Assembly: GCA_035606695.1 (NCBI GenBank)
Contig: DATNEW010000001.1
Location: 145,534-209,533, forward strand
Source of the DNA: Gemmatimonadaceae bacterium
GTDB taxonomy: Bacteria > Gemmatimonadota > Gemmatimonadetes > Gemmatimonadales > Gemmatimonadaceae
Direction of reading: 5' to 3'
Length of the DNA stretch: 64,000 nt
Position 1 is the first letter of the stretch, and every line of letters starts with the position of its first letter. Both the position numbers and the translations under genes were made by a program. Below are positions 28,324 to 37,400 of the stretch, piece after piece. The notes below the pieces were generated by a model, which was given only the letters and a program-made list of their open reading frames with translations, was not told the DNA's origin and did not search any database.

Positions 28324-29412
28324 TCAGTCGGTGCCGAGAAAGGTCGAACGAGAACGATCGACGTCGGCGAGCATGTTCATTCCCAATTGGAGCGCGGCGA
28401 CCGCGATCCGAGGCAACGTCGGCGAGACCCTGGACCATTCGAAGGCGATTTGCAGCAGCCTCGCGGCGGTGTACCGCATCGTGCGCGACTCGATCGCGGG
28501 CCGCTCGTCGAATGAAATCGGTCGGCGATGCAGATATGCCTTCCAGAACAGCGCTGTCTCGTGACGAACCGCCGGCACGGAACGCTCGAACTCGGCCGCC
28601 GCGGCCGTAGGTGAATTCGACGCCGCGGACGCTGCCGCTCCGAGTGCACCGGTGATCCACGCCGCGATGATCGACGCTACGTCCCACCACGGGTCGCCAA
28701 TGCCCGCCGCTTCCCAATCGATGACCTGCAACGCCGGCGGCGAGCCTGCTCCGTCAAGCAACAGATTCTCGGGGCGAAGATCGCCGTGCGTGAACGTCGT
28801 CCATTGCCATTCGTCCGGCAGTTGCGCGAGGACCGGCACCAGCTCGCGTCGCCGCTGCATCATCGACAACACCCGCAAGTGCCCGGAGGTCAGCTCGCGA
28901 AATACCGCGGGTGATGGACGCAGAAATCGAAACACCCACGGCTCGAGGTGCGGAAATGACTCACGCACGCGACTGTCACCCATTCCTCCCAGCGCATGAC
29001 ATTTCGCGAGAAAATCGCTGAGCGGATCGTTGAGACCGCGCGGGATCGGCGGGATAAACGACTCGACGTCGTCGCTCGACGTCGGCGGCGGTACGACTGC
29101 GTGGAGCACCAGCGCACCGGTTGCCGCATCGTGGAGCACGAAGTTCGGAACGAACGGCTGGAGAGTGCACAACATGCCACCGGGCCGCGTCTGGCGATAC
29201 ACGTCCGCCTCGACCGGCCGACCCGATGGATGCGACTCCGGCGCCGCGTCCTTGAGAAAAAAAGATGAACGCGAGCGCCGGTGGATCAGGTACGATGGAT
29301 TGCGACGCGAAACGTCGACGATCGAGACACTTCCGCTCACGACGTCCTGCGGCGTGACGAGTCGATGCCTGAGCAAACAACGCAATGCGTCGTTTGCGCT
29401 CGAAATCGTCAC
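28324..29412 (-). CDS. APH-family kinase, putative kinase half of a split Ser/Thr dehydratase
   Basis: 362 residues if it starts at the GTG at 29412, 28 bases after the precursor stop. The same frame stays open farther upstream only because the 21-base repeats lack stops in it, giving Arg/His-rich nonsense. An aminoglycoside-phosphotransferase fold is shown by SFFLKDA (Lys54), THGDLRPEN (catalytic Asp211) and VIDWEAAGIGDPWWDVA (Asp232). The start lacks a strong ribosome-binding site, so translation may depend on the preceding gene. Position between the precursor and the HopA1-like gene argues for peptide phosphorylation rather than antibiotic resistance. Confidence 0.82.
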   Translation of the reverse strand: MTISSANDALRCLLRHRLVTPQDVVSGSVSIVDVSRRNPSYLIHRRSRSSFFLKDAAPESHPSGRPVEADVYRQTRPGGMLCTLQPFVPNFVLHDAATGALVLHAVVPPPTSSDDVESFIPPIPRGLNDPLSDFLAKCHALGGMGDSRVRESFPHLEPWVFRFLRPSPAVFRELTSGHLRVLSMMQRRRELVPVLAQLPDEWQWTTFTHGDLRPENLLLDGAGSPPALQVIDWEAAGIGDPWWDVASIIAAWITGALGAAASAASNSPTAAAAEFERSVPAVRHETALFWKAYLHRRPISFDERPAIESRTMRYTAARLLQIAFEWSRVSPTLPRIAVAALQLGMNMLADVDRSRSTFLGTD

Positions 29413-29440
29413 GCCGACGGTTGAATGGTACGCGTCACTT

Positions 29441-29812
29441 CTAATTCTGCTTTGGCGAAGGCGGACATGGCGCCGGTGACACCGGGCACGGGGCTGGTGA
29501 CACCGGACACGGGGCCGGCGACACCGGACACGGGGCCGGTGACACGGGAGCGGGGCCCGGTTTCGCAGGTTGCGTCGGGCATGGGCTCGGCGACGTCGGG
29601 CACGGTGCTGGTGAGACCGGGCACGGCGCGGGTGACACCGGGCACGGACTTGGCGACGCCGAATGCGCGTTGCGCAAGACATCGGCGTCTCGGGAACCGG
29701 GGTAGCCTCGAGGCGCGTCACCCCAGGCGCCATCGATGATGTCGCCCACAAGAAGAGACACTAGCGGCGACTGCGAACGAGGCACGGGTTCGTGGCGAGA
29801 AGCTGGTTCCAT
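29441..29812 (-). CDS. Putative lanthipeptide precursor with eight Ser-Pro-x-Pro-Cys units
   Basis: 123 residues. The ATG at 29812 has GGAG five bases upstream (29818-29821). Residues 1-52 contain no Cys and would be the leader; it has a hydrophobic/acidic patch SLLVGDIIDGAWGD (19-32). From Ser53 the sequence is seven-residue units SP(A/S)PCP(V/T). Cys lies at 57, 64, 71, 78, 95, 102, 109 and 116, each with a Ser exactly four residues earlier (53, 60, 67, 74, 91, 98, 105, 112). One irregular segment without Cys, QPAKPGPAPV (81-90), splits the core into two blocks of four. The C-terminus is PSPKQN. Directly upstream of the kinase, HopA1-like and LanC-like genes. An alternative is a Pro-rich surface protein. 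No leader-cleavage motif is recognised. Confidence 0.75.
   Translation of the reverse strand: MEPASRHEPVPRSQSPLVSLLVGDIIDGAWGDAPRGYPGSRDADVLRNAHSASPSPCPVSPAPCPVSPAPCPTSPSPCPTQPAKPGPAPVSPAPCPVSPAPCPVSPAPCPVSPAPCPPSPKQN
29459..29656. repeat. 21-base tandem repeats encoding the precursor core
   Basis: Two blocks of four 21-base units (29573-29656 and 29459-29542) are separated by a 30-base irregular segment (29543-29572). Synonymous differences between units (for example TGC versus TGT for Cys, TCA versus TCG for Ser) show that the amino-acid pattern is kept while the DNA drifts, which favours selection on this frame. Confidence 0.85.
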
Positions 29813-29853
29813 AAAGACTCCAGTCGATGTCAGCCTATCAGAGGGCAGCGTCG

Positions 29854-29874
29854 CCAGGCTGTGACCGAGCCTGG
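29854..29874 (-). promoter_or_regulatory. Hairpin in the 5' leader of the precursor transcript
   Basis: CCAGGCT (29854-29860) and AGCCTGG (29868-29874) form a perfect 7-bp stem with a 7-base loop, 42-62 bases upstream of the precursor ATG. There is no following T-run on the minus strand, so an mRNA-stability or attenuation role is more likely than simple termination. Confidence 0.45.
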
Positions 29875-29904
29875 GTGATCGAATGCGCGAATCGATCGGC
29901 AGAG

Positions 29905-29933
29905 AGCTTAGGGTATACCATTTCGAGCGTCAA
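29905..29933 (-). promoter_or_regulatory. Predicted sigma70-type promoter for the lanthipeptide-like cluster
   Basis: On the minus strand TTGACG (29928-29933) is followed after 17 bases by TAAGCT (29905-29910). The -35 is close to consensus and the -10 moderate. A TATACC lies between them. The start of transcription would be about 85 bases before the precursor ATG. This is the only clear promoter-like sequence in the 162-base gap to the upstream gene. Confidence 0.45.
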
Positions 29934-29974
29934 GCGGACATTTGTCCCAGCCTTCATTTCAAGATGCTAACATG

Positions 29975-32329
29975 CTAACACGCTGGCAACGCGGCGACGA
30001 GGGCGTTCGTCCAGTCGAAGCGCCAGACGCCGCGCCCCTGGGTAGCAACGTAGACTTGAGTCTTCGTCGTGTCGCCCGCCGTCGAGACGCGGAACCACGC
30101 CGCTCGCGCATGTGACAAGTTCAACGTCGCCCCCCCCGACGGCGACGACGGATCGCTCACGGCGCTCCAGTGGGTTCCTCCATCTCCCGATACGAAAATC
30201 CCCGCGTCAATGGCGCCGGCGATGACGCGCGACGAATTCCACGGATCGAACGCCAGCACCGAGGGCTGATCGTAGCCTTCAAACCCATTGTCGGCGCGGC
30301 CGGAAGTTGGGCCGTGTGCCGTGCGATACTCGAATTGTCCGCGGCGCGTCATGCACGCGTCCAGTTGGGGCGCTCCGCTCCATGATGTCCCACCATCGGC
30401 CGACATCACCATTTGCGGATCCTTGCCGCGGTTCAGGTGGGCAGCCAGCAGCCGCGCGGGATCACTTGGTGAGACGGCGAAGGCGCCGAATCCTCCGAGC
30501 CCTCCCGGTGGCAGTACTTGCTCCCACGCAGCCTTGCCCAAGACGCGCCTCCACACTTCGGTCTCGCGCTTCGGATGAGAACCATCGGTCCATGTGAACT
30601 GCGCGTAGACGACGATGTTTCCCGCGGCGCCGCGCGAGGCGAAGAGGCGGCCCAAACGCGGCGCACTCGAAAACGCCGGCAACCCCAAGTTGTTCCAGGT
30701 CATGTTGCCGCCGTTGAAACCGGGGGCGACGAACAATCCCGTCGTTGCAAGCGCGGCCCAGCTGCCGTCCGCCAGTGGCGCAATCACACCATCGCCGTCG
30801 AAGAGGTTGAACGGCGGCGCCGTAATGAGACTGCGACCGGGGGCGCCGCGTGGTCGAACGATCAGTTCCTTCGCGTAGGTCGCCGGGTCGCAACACACGG
30901 TACTCATGACGACGAGACCATCGGTCGCCACGTCGAGCACGTCCGCCGGATCCACGTTCTGCCAAGTTCGCGTTACAGCATCCGTATTCAAGTTCACGAA
31001 CAAGCCGTTGTCTTGCGTTCCGAGATATACGTCTTCCGACCATCCATCGAACCACGGCTCGGGCCAAGAGAATGCGGTCATGCTGCGAACCCAGAGCGCG
31101 TGAGGCGGATGTTGAACCGCGCTCCACCTGGGAATCTCGCAGCCGGGCGTCCCGAGTCGGTCGTTGCGTTCGATGCCGCCATCGTTGGCATAGAGGAATG
31201 GGCACCGTGCAACCGACGCGGCTGGATCGAACACCAGATCACCCGCGTCCAGATGCGCGCCAATGTCATAGCCGTAGTTGGCCGTCGGCGTCCCGGACGG
31301 TCCGCGGAAATTCTCGACGCATGGTTGCGCCGACGTTGCTTCGACCGCGGCGCAGCGAGCGCGATAGAGGTTGGCGCTGCCGAACCACAAATCAAAACCG
31401 TGCGTCAGCGCGTTGGTCGTCAGCAGCGCCAAACGCCCATCGGAGTCGGGAGCCGAATATGCGGGCGACCAGTTCGCGCCTCCGTCAATGGATTCGTAGA
31501 GATGCTGGCCGCTGTACGCGAACAGCGTATTCGCTTCCGTCGGGGACGAGGCGAGCCAGCACTGGCCACTTGGGAGCGGCGTCTGCGGCACGAGCCACGT
31601 CGCACCGCCGTCGGTTGACCGGCGATGCCCGCCATCTCCGCAGAGGTCGATGATTCCGTGGTCGTGCACGGTCACCGACCACACGCGGCCAGCGTCCAGC
31701 GAGTCGCGGGGGAACACGTACGTCCAACTCACCCCGGCATCGCGACTCGCGAGCAGTCCGCAATTAGTGCCGACGTATACCTGTGACGGATGATCGGCGT
31801 CGATGGCGATGCCGAACGCGGACGGCTCCTTCGAGAAGACGGCGGCGCATCCGGGGACCACAGCCGTCTGAGACGCCGGGTGATTCCACGTTGCGCCGCC
31901 GTCAGTGCTGACATTGATGCCCGCGAGGCTCTTGACCCGGCCGTCGAAGAACGACGTCGCGTAGACGCGCGAGGGTGTCGATGGATCGACCGCAACGCGC
32001 CAGGTGGCGAGCGGCAAGTGAGTCTCGAGGAAGGTCCATTGCCTTCCCCCATCGACGCTCTTATAGAGGCCGCCCCACTCGGTCGCGGCGTATGCCGATC
32101 CGTCACGCCCTACGGCGAGACCGTTGACCCGTCCACCGCTTGCGCCGTTGTGTTGCAGCGCATGCAGGTCCGACGTCTCGGGGCTGAGATCGGTCCAGGT
32201 TTGTGCCCGGCACACGCCGGACACCAACGTGACGAGCGCAAACGCGACCTCAAGGGACGGGCCGGTGCAACCGCGATGGCGGCGCGCAACGCGGCGTTTC
32301 GATTCGGACCTGCGGACCAGGCGAACCAT
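29975..32329 (-). CDS. Secreted BNR/Asp-box beta-propeller protein
   Basis: About 784 residues from the ATG at 32329 (an earlier in-frame ATG is at 32350). A long basic N-terminus is followed by the hydrophobic segment LEVAFALVTLVSGVCRAQ, so export is likely. Repeated Asp-box-type motifs occur throughout: KSVDGGRQW, VSTDGGATW, ASRDAGVSW, RSTDGGATW, ESIDGGANW, MSADGGTSW and VSGDGGTHW. This is the sialidase/sortilin-type propeller layout, but catalytic sialidase residues are not evident. Its 5' end overlaps the preceding minus-strand gene by about 80 bases. Not obviously part of the lanthipeptide pathway. Confidence 0.8.
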   Translation of the reverse strand: MVRLVRRSESKRRVARRHRGCTGPSLEVAFALVTLVSGVCRAQTWTDLSPETSDLHALQHNGASGGRVNGLAVGRDGSAYAATEWGGLYKSVDGGRQWTFLETHLPLATWRVAVDPSTPSRVYATSFFDGRVKSLAGINVSTDGGATWNHPASQTAVVPGCAAVFSKEPSAFGIAIDADHPSQVYVGTNCGLLASRDAGVSWTYVFPRDSLDAGRVWSVTVHDHGIIDLCGDGGHRRSTDGGATWLVPQTPLPSGQCWLASSPTEANTLFAYSGQHLYESIDGGANWSPAYSAPDSDGRLALLTTNALTHGFDLWFGSANLYRARCAAVEATSAQPCVENFRGPSGTPTANYGYDIGAHLDAGDLVFDPAASVARCPFLYANDGGIERNDRLGTPGCEIPRWSAVQHPPHALWVRSMTAFSWPEPWFDGWSEDVYLGTQDNGLFVNLNTDAVTRTWQNVDPADVLDVATDGLVVMSTVCCDPATYAKELIVRPRGAPGRSLITAPPFNLFDGDGVIAPLADGSWAALATTGLFVAPGFNGGNMTWNNLGLPAFSSAPRLGRLFASRGAAGNIVVYAQFTWTDGSHPKRETEVWRRVLGKAAWEQVLPPGGLGGFGAFAVSPSDPARLLAAHLNRGKDPQMVMSADGGTSWSGAPQLDACMTRRGQFEYRTAHGPTSGRADNGFEGYDQPSVLAFDPWNSSRVIAGAIDAGIFVSGDGGTHWSAVSDPSSPSGGATLNLSHARAAWFRVSTAGDTTKTQVYVATQGRGVWRFDWTNALVAALPAC

Positions 32330-32822
32330 CCGTGTGATTGCTCCGCGCAAGGCGCAAGTAGTAATTGAGACCGCTCTCGAGCCCGTCGATTCGCCACGCC
32401 GTCAATCCAGAGTCACCCGGGATCTGCGCTGCGGCGAAGTGGTACGCCGGCAATGAAGAATCGCGCTTCGGGCTTGAATCGTTCTGCGTGGGCACAAATG
32501 CGGCCGCTCCCCGGCCCGCAAAAGCGACCGGCGCAGCCAATCGCGCGTACGAGCCGCGACGAAATCCATTTTGATACACGGTCACTTCCAGATGCACGCT
32601 GCTCTGTGCTCCCTCGGGCGGCCGCCAGGCAACGGTGACCGCGCCCGCTCCACGCCGCACGGTACTGCAACTCACGACCGTGCGAGGAGCGGGCAGCTGC
32701 GCGCCGGCGACGCCGGGCGCGCATATGATCGCGAACAGGCCAACGACAATCGCTCTCGATCGTGCTTGGACGCGCAGGGAGCGTACGGTCCCATCAGGAC
32801 TCACGAAACTCTCGGCGATCAT
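32250..32822 (-). CDS. Small exported protein, possibly fibronectin type III-like
   Basis: 190 residues from the ATG at 32822. A basic stretch and the hydrophobic AIVVGLFAIICAPGVAGAQ form a signal peptide. The mature region AVTVAWRPPEG ... GLNYYLRLARSN resembles one fibronectin type III sandwich (strands with the Trp and YxLR-type positions). The 3' end overlaps the next gene. The frame stays open upstream of 32822 but without a signal peptide or coding character. Function unknown; might be co-secreted with the propeller protein. Confidence 0.6.
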   Translation of the reverse strand: MIAESFVSPDGTVRSLRVQARSRAIVVGLFAIICAPGVAGAQLPAPRTVVSCSTVRRGAGAVTVAWRPPEGAQSSVHLEVTVYQNGFRRGSYARLAAPVAFAGRGAAAFVPTQNDSSPKRDSSLPAYHFAAAQIPGDSGLTAWRIDGLESGLNYYLRLARSNHTDGSPGPQVRIETPRCAPPSRLHRPVP

Positions 32823-32931
32823 GGAGTATTTGAGAACTTGAATCAGGCTCGGTTGTCGGTAGGAGCATAGTGCGCGGCGGGCAACGACGTCAAGAACGAT
32901 GTCAAGCAGGTGGCGGGTTCGGTCGCTTCGG

Positions 32932-34416
32932 TCACGCGCCGTCCAGCCCGCGGCCGCCGTCGATGAGACAGCAGCCCAGGTCGCACGAGATCCAGATCCA
33001 TTCATCGACGTCGGTCCAATCCCACCGCGCCGTACCGGGAAGCGAACCGATCGTGTGCTCCACTCGCCCCACCAGCAGCTGCTTCGGTTGCGAGGCGCGC
33101 GGAGCGAAGATCAACGCCTGCCAAACTCCCGAGCTGTCACGGAGCTGAATACGATTCCATCCCTTCCCCATGCCGAACGCGGTCGCGTACATATCGACGG
33201 CGTCGACGTACGCATACGCGACATCGCGGTAGCCCCTTTGAAAATCCTTCGTGGTGATGCGTGCGAGGCCGGGCACCGGAACGATCGCGCCGGCGTTGTT
33301 CGGCCTGAGCGGAGGCGTGTTGCCCGCCGCGCCTATCGCCAAGCGTTGCTCGTCCCACCAGCCTTTCACTCGCAATTGCGGCGAATTCTTGATCGCGCTC
33401 GGAATCGGCTGACTCGCGCTCATCGCGGTGATGGAGTGTGGAACCTTCGAGATGTCGCCCCCAACGTCACACCAGCGTGCTCCACATCGAACACCGAGGA
33501 ACGCCATGTCTTCGTCGGACTGAACAAAGCGCGTAACCGGCGGAACGGTGCCTGGCGGCTCAGTCGAATCTTCAGCGGCTACAGGGATATCGGGTGCCGC
33601 CTGCAACGCACCGGGTGCCGCGTCACAATGGTATCCGGTGATTGGAAGAATCTTCGCGTGCCACGTCGCGCCTGGACTGTGCGCGAGGTATACGCAGTTG
33701 ATGCCGCCGACCAACCCAAGATTCTTGTACGGCGCGCCGGCTGTTCCATCGTCGGGCCAGAGATAAATCACCGCGACATTCCGGAACGCGGACTCGAAGT
33801 CCGACGTGTTCTTCCATTCAGCCAGCGAGGGATTCGAGAGCGACTGCGCGAGTGGACCGTACACCGGAGGTGACTGGAGGAATCGCTGCGCATCCTGAAA
33901 TTCCGGCGAATTCGCCGTACACCAATTGTTCGTATCCGCGAAGTCCGCGAGCTGGGGTGGTAGACGGTGCAGCGTATCGGCGAATTGCTGCACGCTTCCA
34001 TATCGGACGGGAAGGAGGCTTGCGTCCGAGTGCGTCGCTCCTGACGGCGGCGGCGGCGGTGTAGTCGTGGCCGTGGTCACGACGGTCGACGTCCCGGTCG
34101 CTCGCCCTCGTCCCGGTGCGATTCCAGCAGGTGCGCCGCCCGGTGGCGGTGACGGCGGCGTGGACGTCGTCGATGGAGCGTGCCCCGTCTCCACGTGGAT
34201 AGGCTTCAGTCCCGCGTACTCGGCGACGATACCGGTCGGGCCTACGGGCATGTGGTGCAACCCTTCCGTAGGCAACTTCCACTTGCTTCCTGCGAAATGA
34301 TTCGTCGACGAGCACGGATTATCGAACACGGAAGGCTCCGGTCTCGCCGCGCACGCCGCCGTCCACGCTGCCACCATCAGCACCGGCATCCACCGCAGTG
34401 TCGTTGCCATCGTCAC
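32932..34416 (-). CDS. Large predicted lipoprotein, unknown function
   Basis: 494 residues. The N-terminus carries a lipoprotein signal (LRWMPVLMVAAWTAAC, with Cys after TAA). A Pro/Thr/Ser-rich linker (about residues 80-130, with PPPPPSG) joins a short N-terminal piece to the main domain. The main domain has several Cys pairs (NNWC, GINC, RCGARWC, SCDLGCCL) and the segment WWDEQRLA. No family recognised. It stands alone on the minus strand between the FnIII-like protein and the second kinase, and is probably anchored at the periplasmic side or on the cell surface. Confidence 0.65.
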   Translation of the reverse strand: MTMATTLRWMPVLMVAAWTAACAARPEPSVFDNPCSSTNHFAGSKWKLPTEGLHHMPVGPTGIVAEYAGLKPIHVETGHAPSTTSTPPSPPPGGAPAGIAPGRGRATGTSTVVTTATTTPPPPPSGATHSDASLLPVRYGSVQQFADTLHRLPPQLADFADTNNWCTANSPEFQDAQRFLQSPPVYGPLAQSLSNPSLAEWKNTSDFESAFRNVAVIYLWPDDGTAGAPYKNLGLVGGINCVYLAHSPGATWHAKILPITGYHCDAAPGALQAAPDIPVAAEDSTEPPGTVPPVTRFVQSDEDMAFLGVRCGARWCDVGGDISKVPHSITAMSASQPIPSAIKNSPQLRVKGWWDEQRLAIGAAGNTPPLRPNNAGAIVPVPGLARITTKDFQRGYRDVAYAYVDAVDMYATAFGMGKGWNRIQLRDSSGVWQALIFAPRASQPKQLLVGRVEHTIGSLPGTARWDWTDVDEWIWISCDLGCCLIDGGRGLDGA

Positions 34417-34452
34417 GTCCTCGTGTCGGAGTTGACTGCAGGATTCGGCGAG

Positions 34453-37400
34453 TTACGGCTGAATTTTTTGGGCAGGAAATGAACTTGGATCACTGGGCCA
34501 TAGCGCTTGAGCGGCGCGATGCCATCGGTCGCGATCGTCGGCATCGGCGGCGACCGATTCACGCACGCGCATCGCACGAATGAACGAGCCCAGCGTCACC
34601 GCGCCGTCAGTTGGCTGATCCGACTCGAGCGGCTGGAAGAGTTTTGCCGCTGCGAACATCGAGTCTAATCGTTGCCGAGCCGTGGCGCGATCGCCAAACG
34701 CCAGCAATGCGCTGACGTTCGGCAAAACGGCATCTGGTGGAATGTCCGCCGAAACAAACGCACGCCGAGTGTTCTCGATCTGTTGCAGCCGCGATCTCGC
34801 CGAATCCACAGCTCCACGCTCGACGAACAATCGCATGGCGACGACGGGATCTCGCGGCGCCAGCTTCGCCGCCCAGAGTGTATCGAGTGGTTCGGCAAAG
34901 CGAAGGATGCGCGCAAGCAAGAAACTCTGGGCGGACATCTGTACCGACAACGGCTGCCCCGCGATTGCCGCGGTCTGGATGATCTCACCGATCGACGCCA
35001 CCCCGTGGGAGACCGGACACCCCATGACCGTCAGTACCAGCCGAATGTCAGCCATCGCCGCTGCTCGCTGCGGAATACGCGCAATTTGCGCGATCGGGTC
35101 TGATGACGTCTGCATCGCCCGTGCAACCACATCGCAACGCCCGGCGATCGTTCCAAAGAACGCGACGAACGTTGCTTGACGAACGTCGCTCGGATCGGCC
35201 GTCGCGAGCACAGAATCCGCGAGCGCGCGCACCGCCACCAGACGATTCGGCGCACTCGGCGTCGCGAACTTGATCTCGAGCCACGCCAAATTGGCGAGCA
35301 GGCGAAGTCGCGTCGTTCGGTCGTTCGTTAGCCGAATGGCCGCGCGAAGCGTGTCGGCTGCAGCCGGATCGCCGTCGATCTCCAGGGCGACGGCAAGCGC
35401 TTCCTTCGCGCCGGGACTCTGGGGGAGCGACGACGCCCACCCTGTGGCGATCTGACGAAACAACGCGCGGCTGCGCACGAGCGAACGACGCCAATCCTCA
35501 GGATCGGGCAGCGTCTGACCACCCTGTGTTTGCTCCAGCGGCTGCAGGATCATCTGCATGGTATCGCCGCGCAGCACCGGCCGGCCGGTGAAGTGTCGCG
35601 CCGGAACGTCAAGCGAGCGGCCGAAGCGCAAATACCGCGAGCCCGTGAACAGCAGGCGCCGCAGTCGGGAATACGCGCCGCCCTGATAGCTTCGGTACGC
35701 CGACGGAAGAAGATCGAACGCGCGGATGTACGCCGACACCGCCTCCTGATAGCTCGAGCGAAAACGCCAACCACCGCGGCCATCGGCAACGACGATCTGA
35801 TCACCGTCGAGGCAAGACGCCAACCCGTACCATGCGACGAAGCTCTGCGGCGACTGCTTCGTCATCTGGCGGTACTGCGCGCACGCCGCCGGATAGTTCT
35901 CGTTCGCCATCAACGCGAGCGCGGATGCCATCTGTCGTTCGGTCACGCCAAGGCTGCCGCCGTTGTCTGCCGCCTGGCGCGCCAGCGCACGCCAGGTGTC
36001 GTTGCGGCTCGACGGCTGCCACGCGCGCAACTGCGCCAGCCACAGTGCCGCACGCGTCGCCGAGGGCTCGAGCTGAAGCGCGTGCGCGTAGAGCGACTCG
36101 GCACGCGCGAGATCCCAGTCTCGAAGTGCCGACTGCGCGGCAATCATCTCTTGCGTTGCCGGAAGGCTGCCGCTCACCTCGACGGTATCGAGACCGGAGG
36201 TCGGACGCTCGCCGCGCAAGAGCAGCGAATCGGCGACGCGATGGTACGTCGTCACCGCCAGCGCCGATTCCGCCGGCATCAGCAAATGTGTCGTATGGAC
36301 CACAGCGCCAGAGCGCGTTTCGACCAGTGATGCGTCGAGTCTGGCGGAGTCCCCGAGCCGTACGATGCGCGCGCGAACGTATCGTCCAGCGCCCACCGCC
36401 CGTGCGACGTCCGCGTCGCCGTGTACGGTGGTCGAGCGCCGCATCGCGTCGGCGACCTGGAATCCGTCGACGAGCGTCAGCGGACGCCAACGCCGCAGGC
36501 CCTCGGCAAGCAAGTCATCGAGATGTTGATCGGCCGAGAACCCGCCGGCCACCTCGAATGGGAGTACCGCCACACGCGTCGTGTCCAACGTGACACTCGG
36601 CATGAACCACGATTCGACCCGATCGCGATTCACCGCGAGCGCGCTCGCCGCAGCCAGAACGGCAACGCCCGCAACGCCCCAGACCACGCGCCGCTTGCGA
36701 GCCTTGGCTCTTTTTCGCGCCGCGGTCGCGCCGACCGATTGCACCGTCGTATCCACACGGCCCAAGGCAGCCGCGAAATCTCGCGCTGTCTGATACCGAT
36801 CCGCCGGCGCAATCGCCAACGCCTTCACCAACACCGATTCGAGCTCCGCGGAGACCGATGGCCGATAGACGCCGACCGGCCGCGGCTCATGGGTCATCCG
36901 TTGCGCGAGCACGATCTGCGACGACGCGCCCATGAACGCCGGCACGCCCGCCAGTGCCTCGTAGAGCACGCACGCGAGCGAATAGATGTCGCTGCGCCCG
37001 TCATAGTACTCTTCGCCTGCCGCCTGCTCGGGACTCATGTACGCCGGCGTCCCGCGCACCATGCCGGTCGTCGTCGTCGAATCGTCGGACGCGCGCGTCA
37101 ACGCCCGAGCGATGCCGAAATCCGACAAGCACGCCTGCCCGCCCGTGAAGAGAATGTTCTCCGGTTTCACATCGCGATGGAGGAAGTTGCGTTCGTGCGC
37201 GAACGCCAACGCGCCCGCGATCGTCGTCCCGATGCGAACGACTTCCTCTATCGCTAATTGCTTCTCGTTCTGCAGCCGTTCCCGGAGCGTTCCACCGTCC
37301 ATGTACGGAAGCGCGAAGTACGGGCGGCCGTTGTAGACGCCCGACGCGAGCACCGTCACGATGTTGGGATGCTGCAACTGCGCGGTGAGCTTGATCTCGC

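Noticed and set aside
28324..29412. Aminoglycoside resistance phosphotransferase
   Set aside because: The fold matches, but the operon with HopA1-like, LanC-like and precursor genes points to peptide modification.
29425..29739. Long open frames through the 21-base repeat on the plus strand and in a second minus-strand frame
   Set aside because: They are open because the repeat lacks stops in several frames. They have no ribosome-binding site, and their amino-acid patterns are not preserved by synonymous changes as well as the Ser-Pro-x-Pro-Cys frame, which sits in the enzyme operon.
28324..29751. Longer form of the APH kinase starting upstream of the precursor
   Set aside because: The extra residues are Arg/His-rich translation of the repeat in a wrong frame; conserved kinase sequence begins after 29412.
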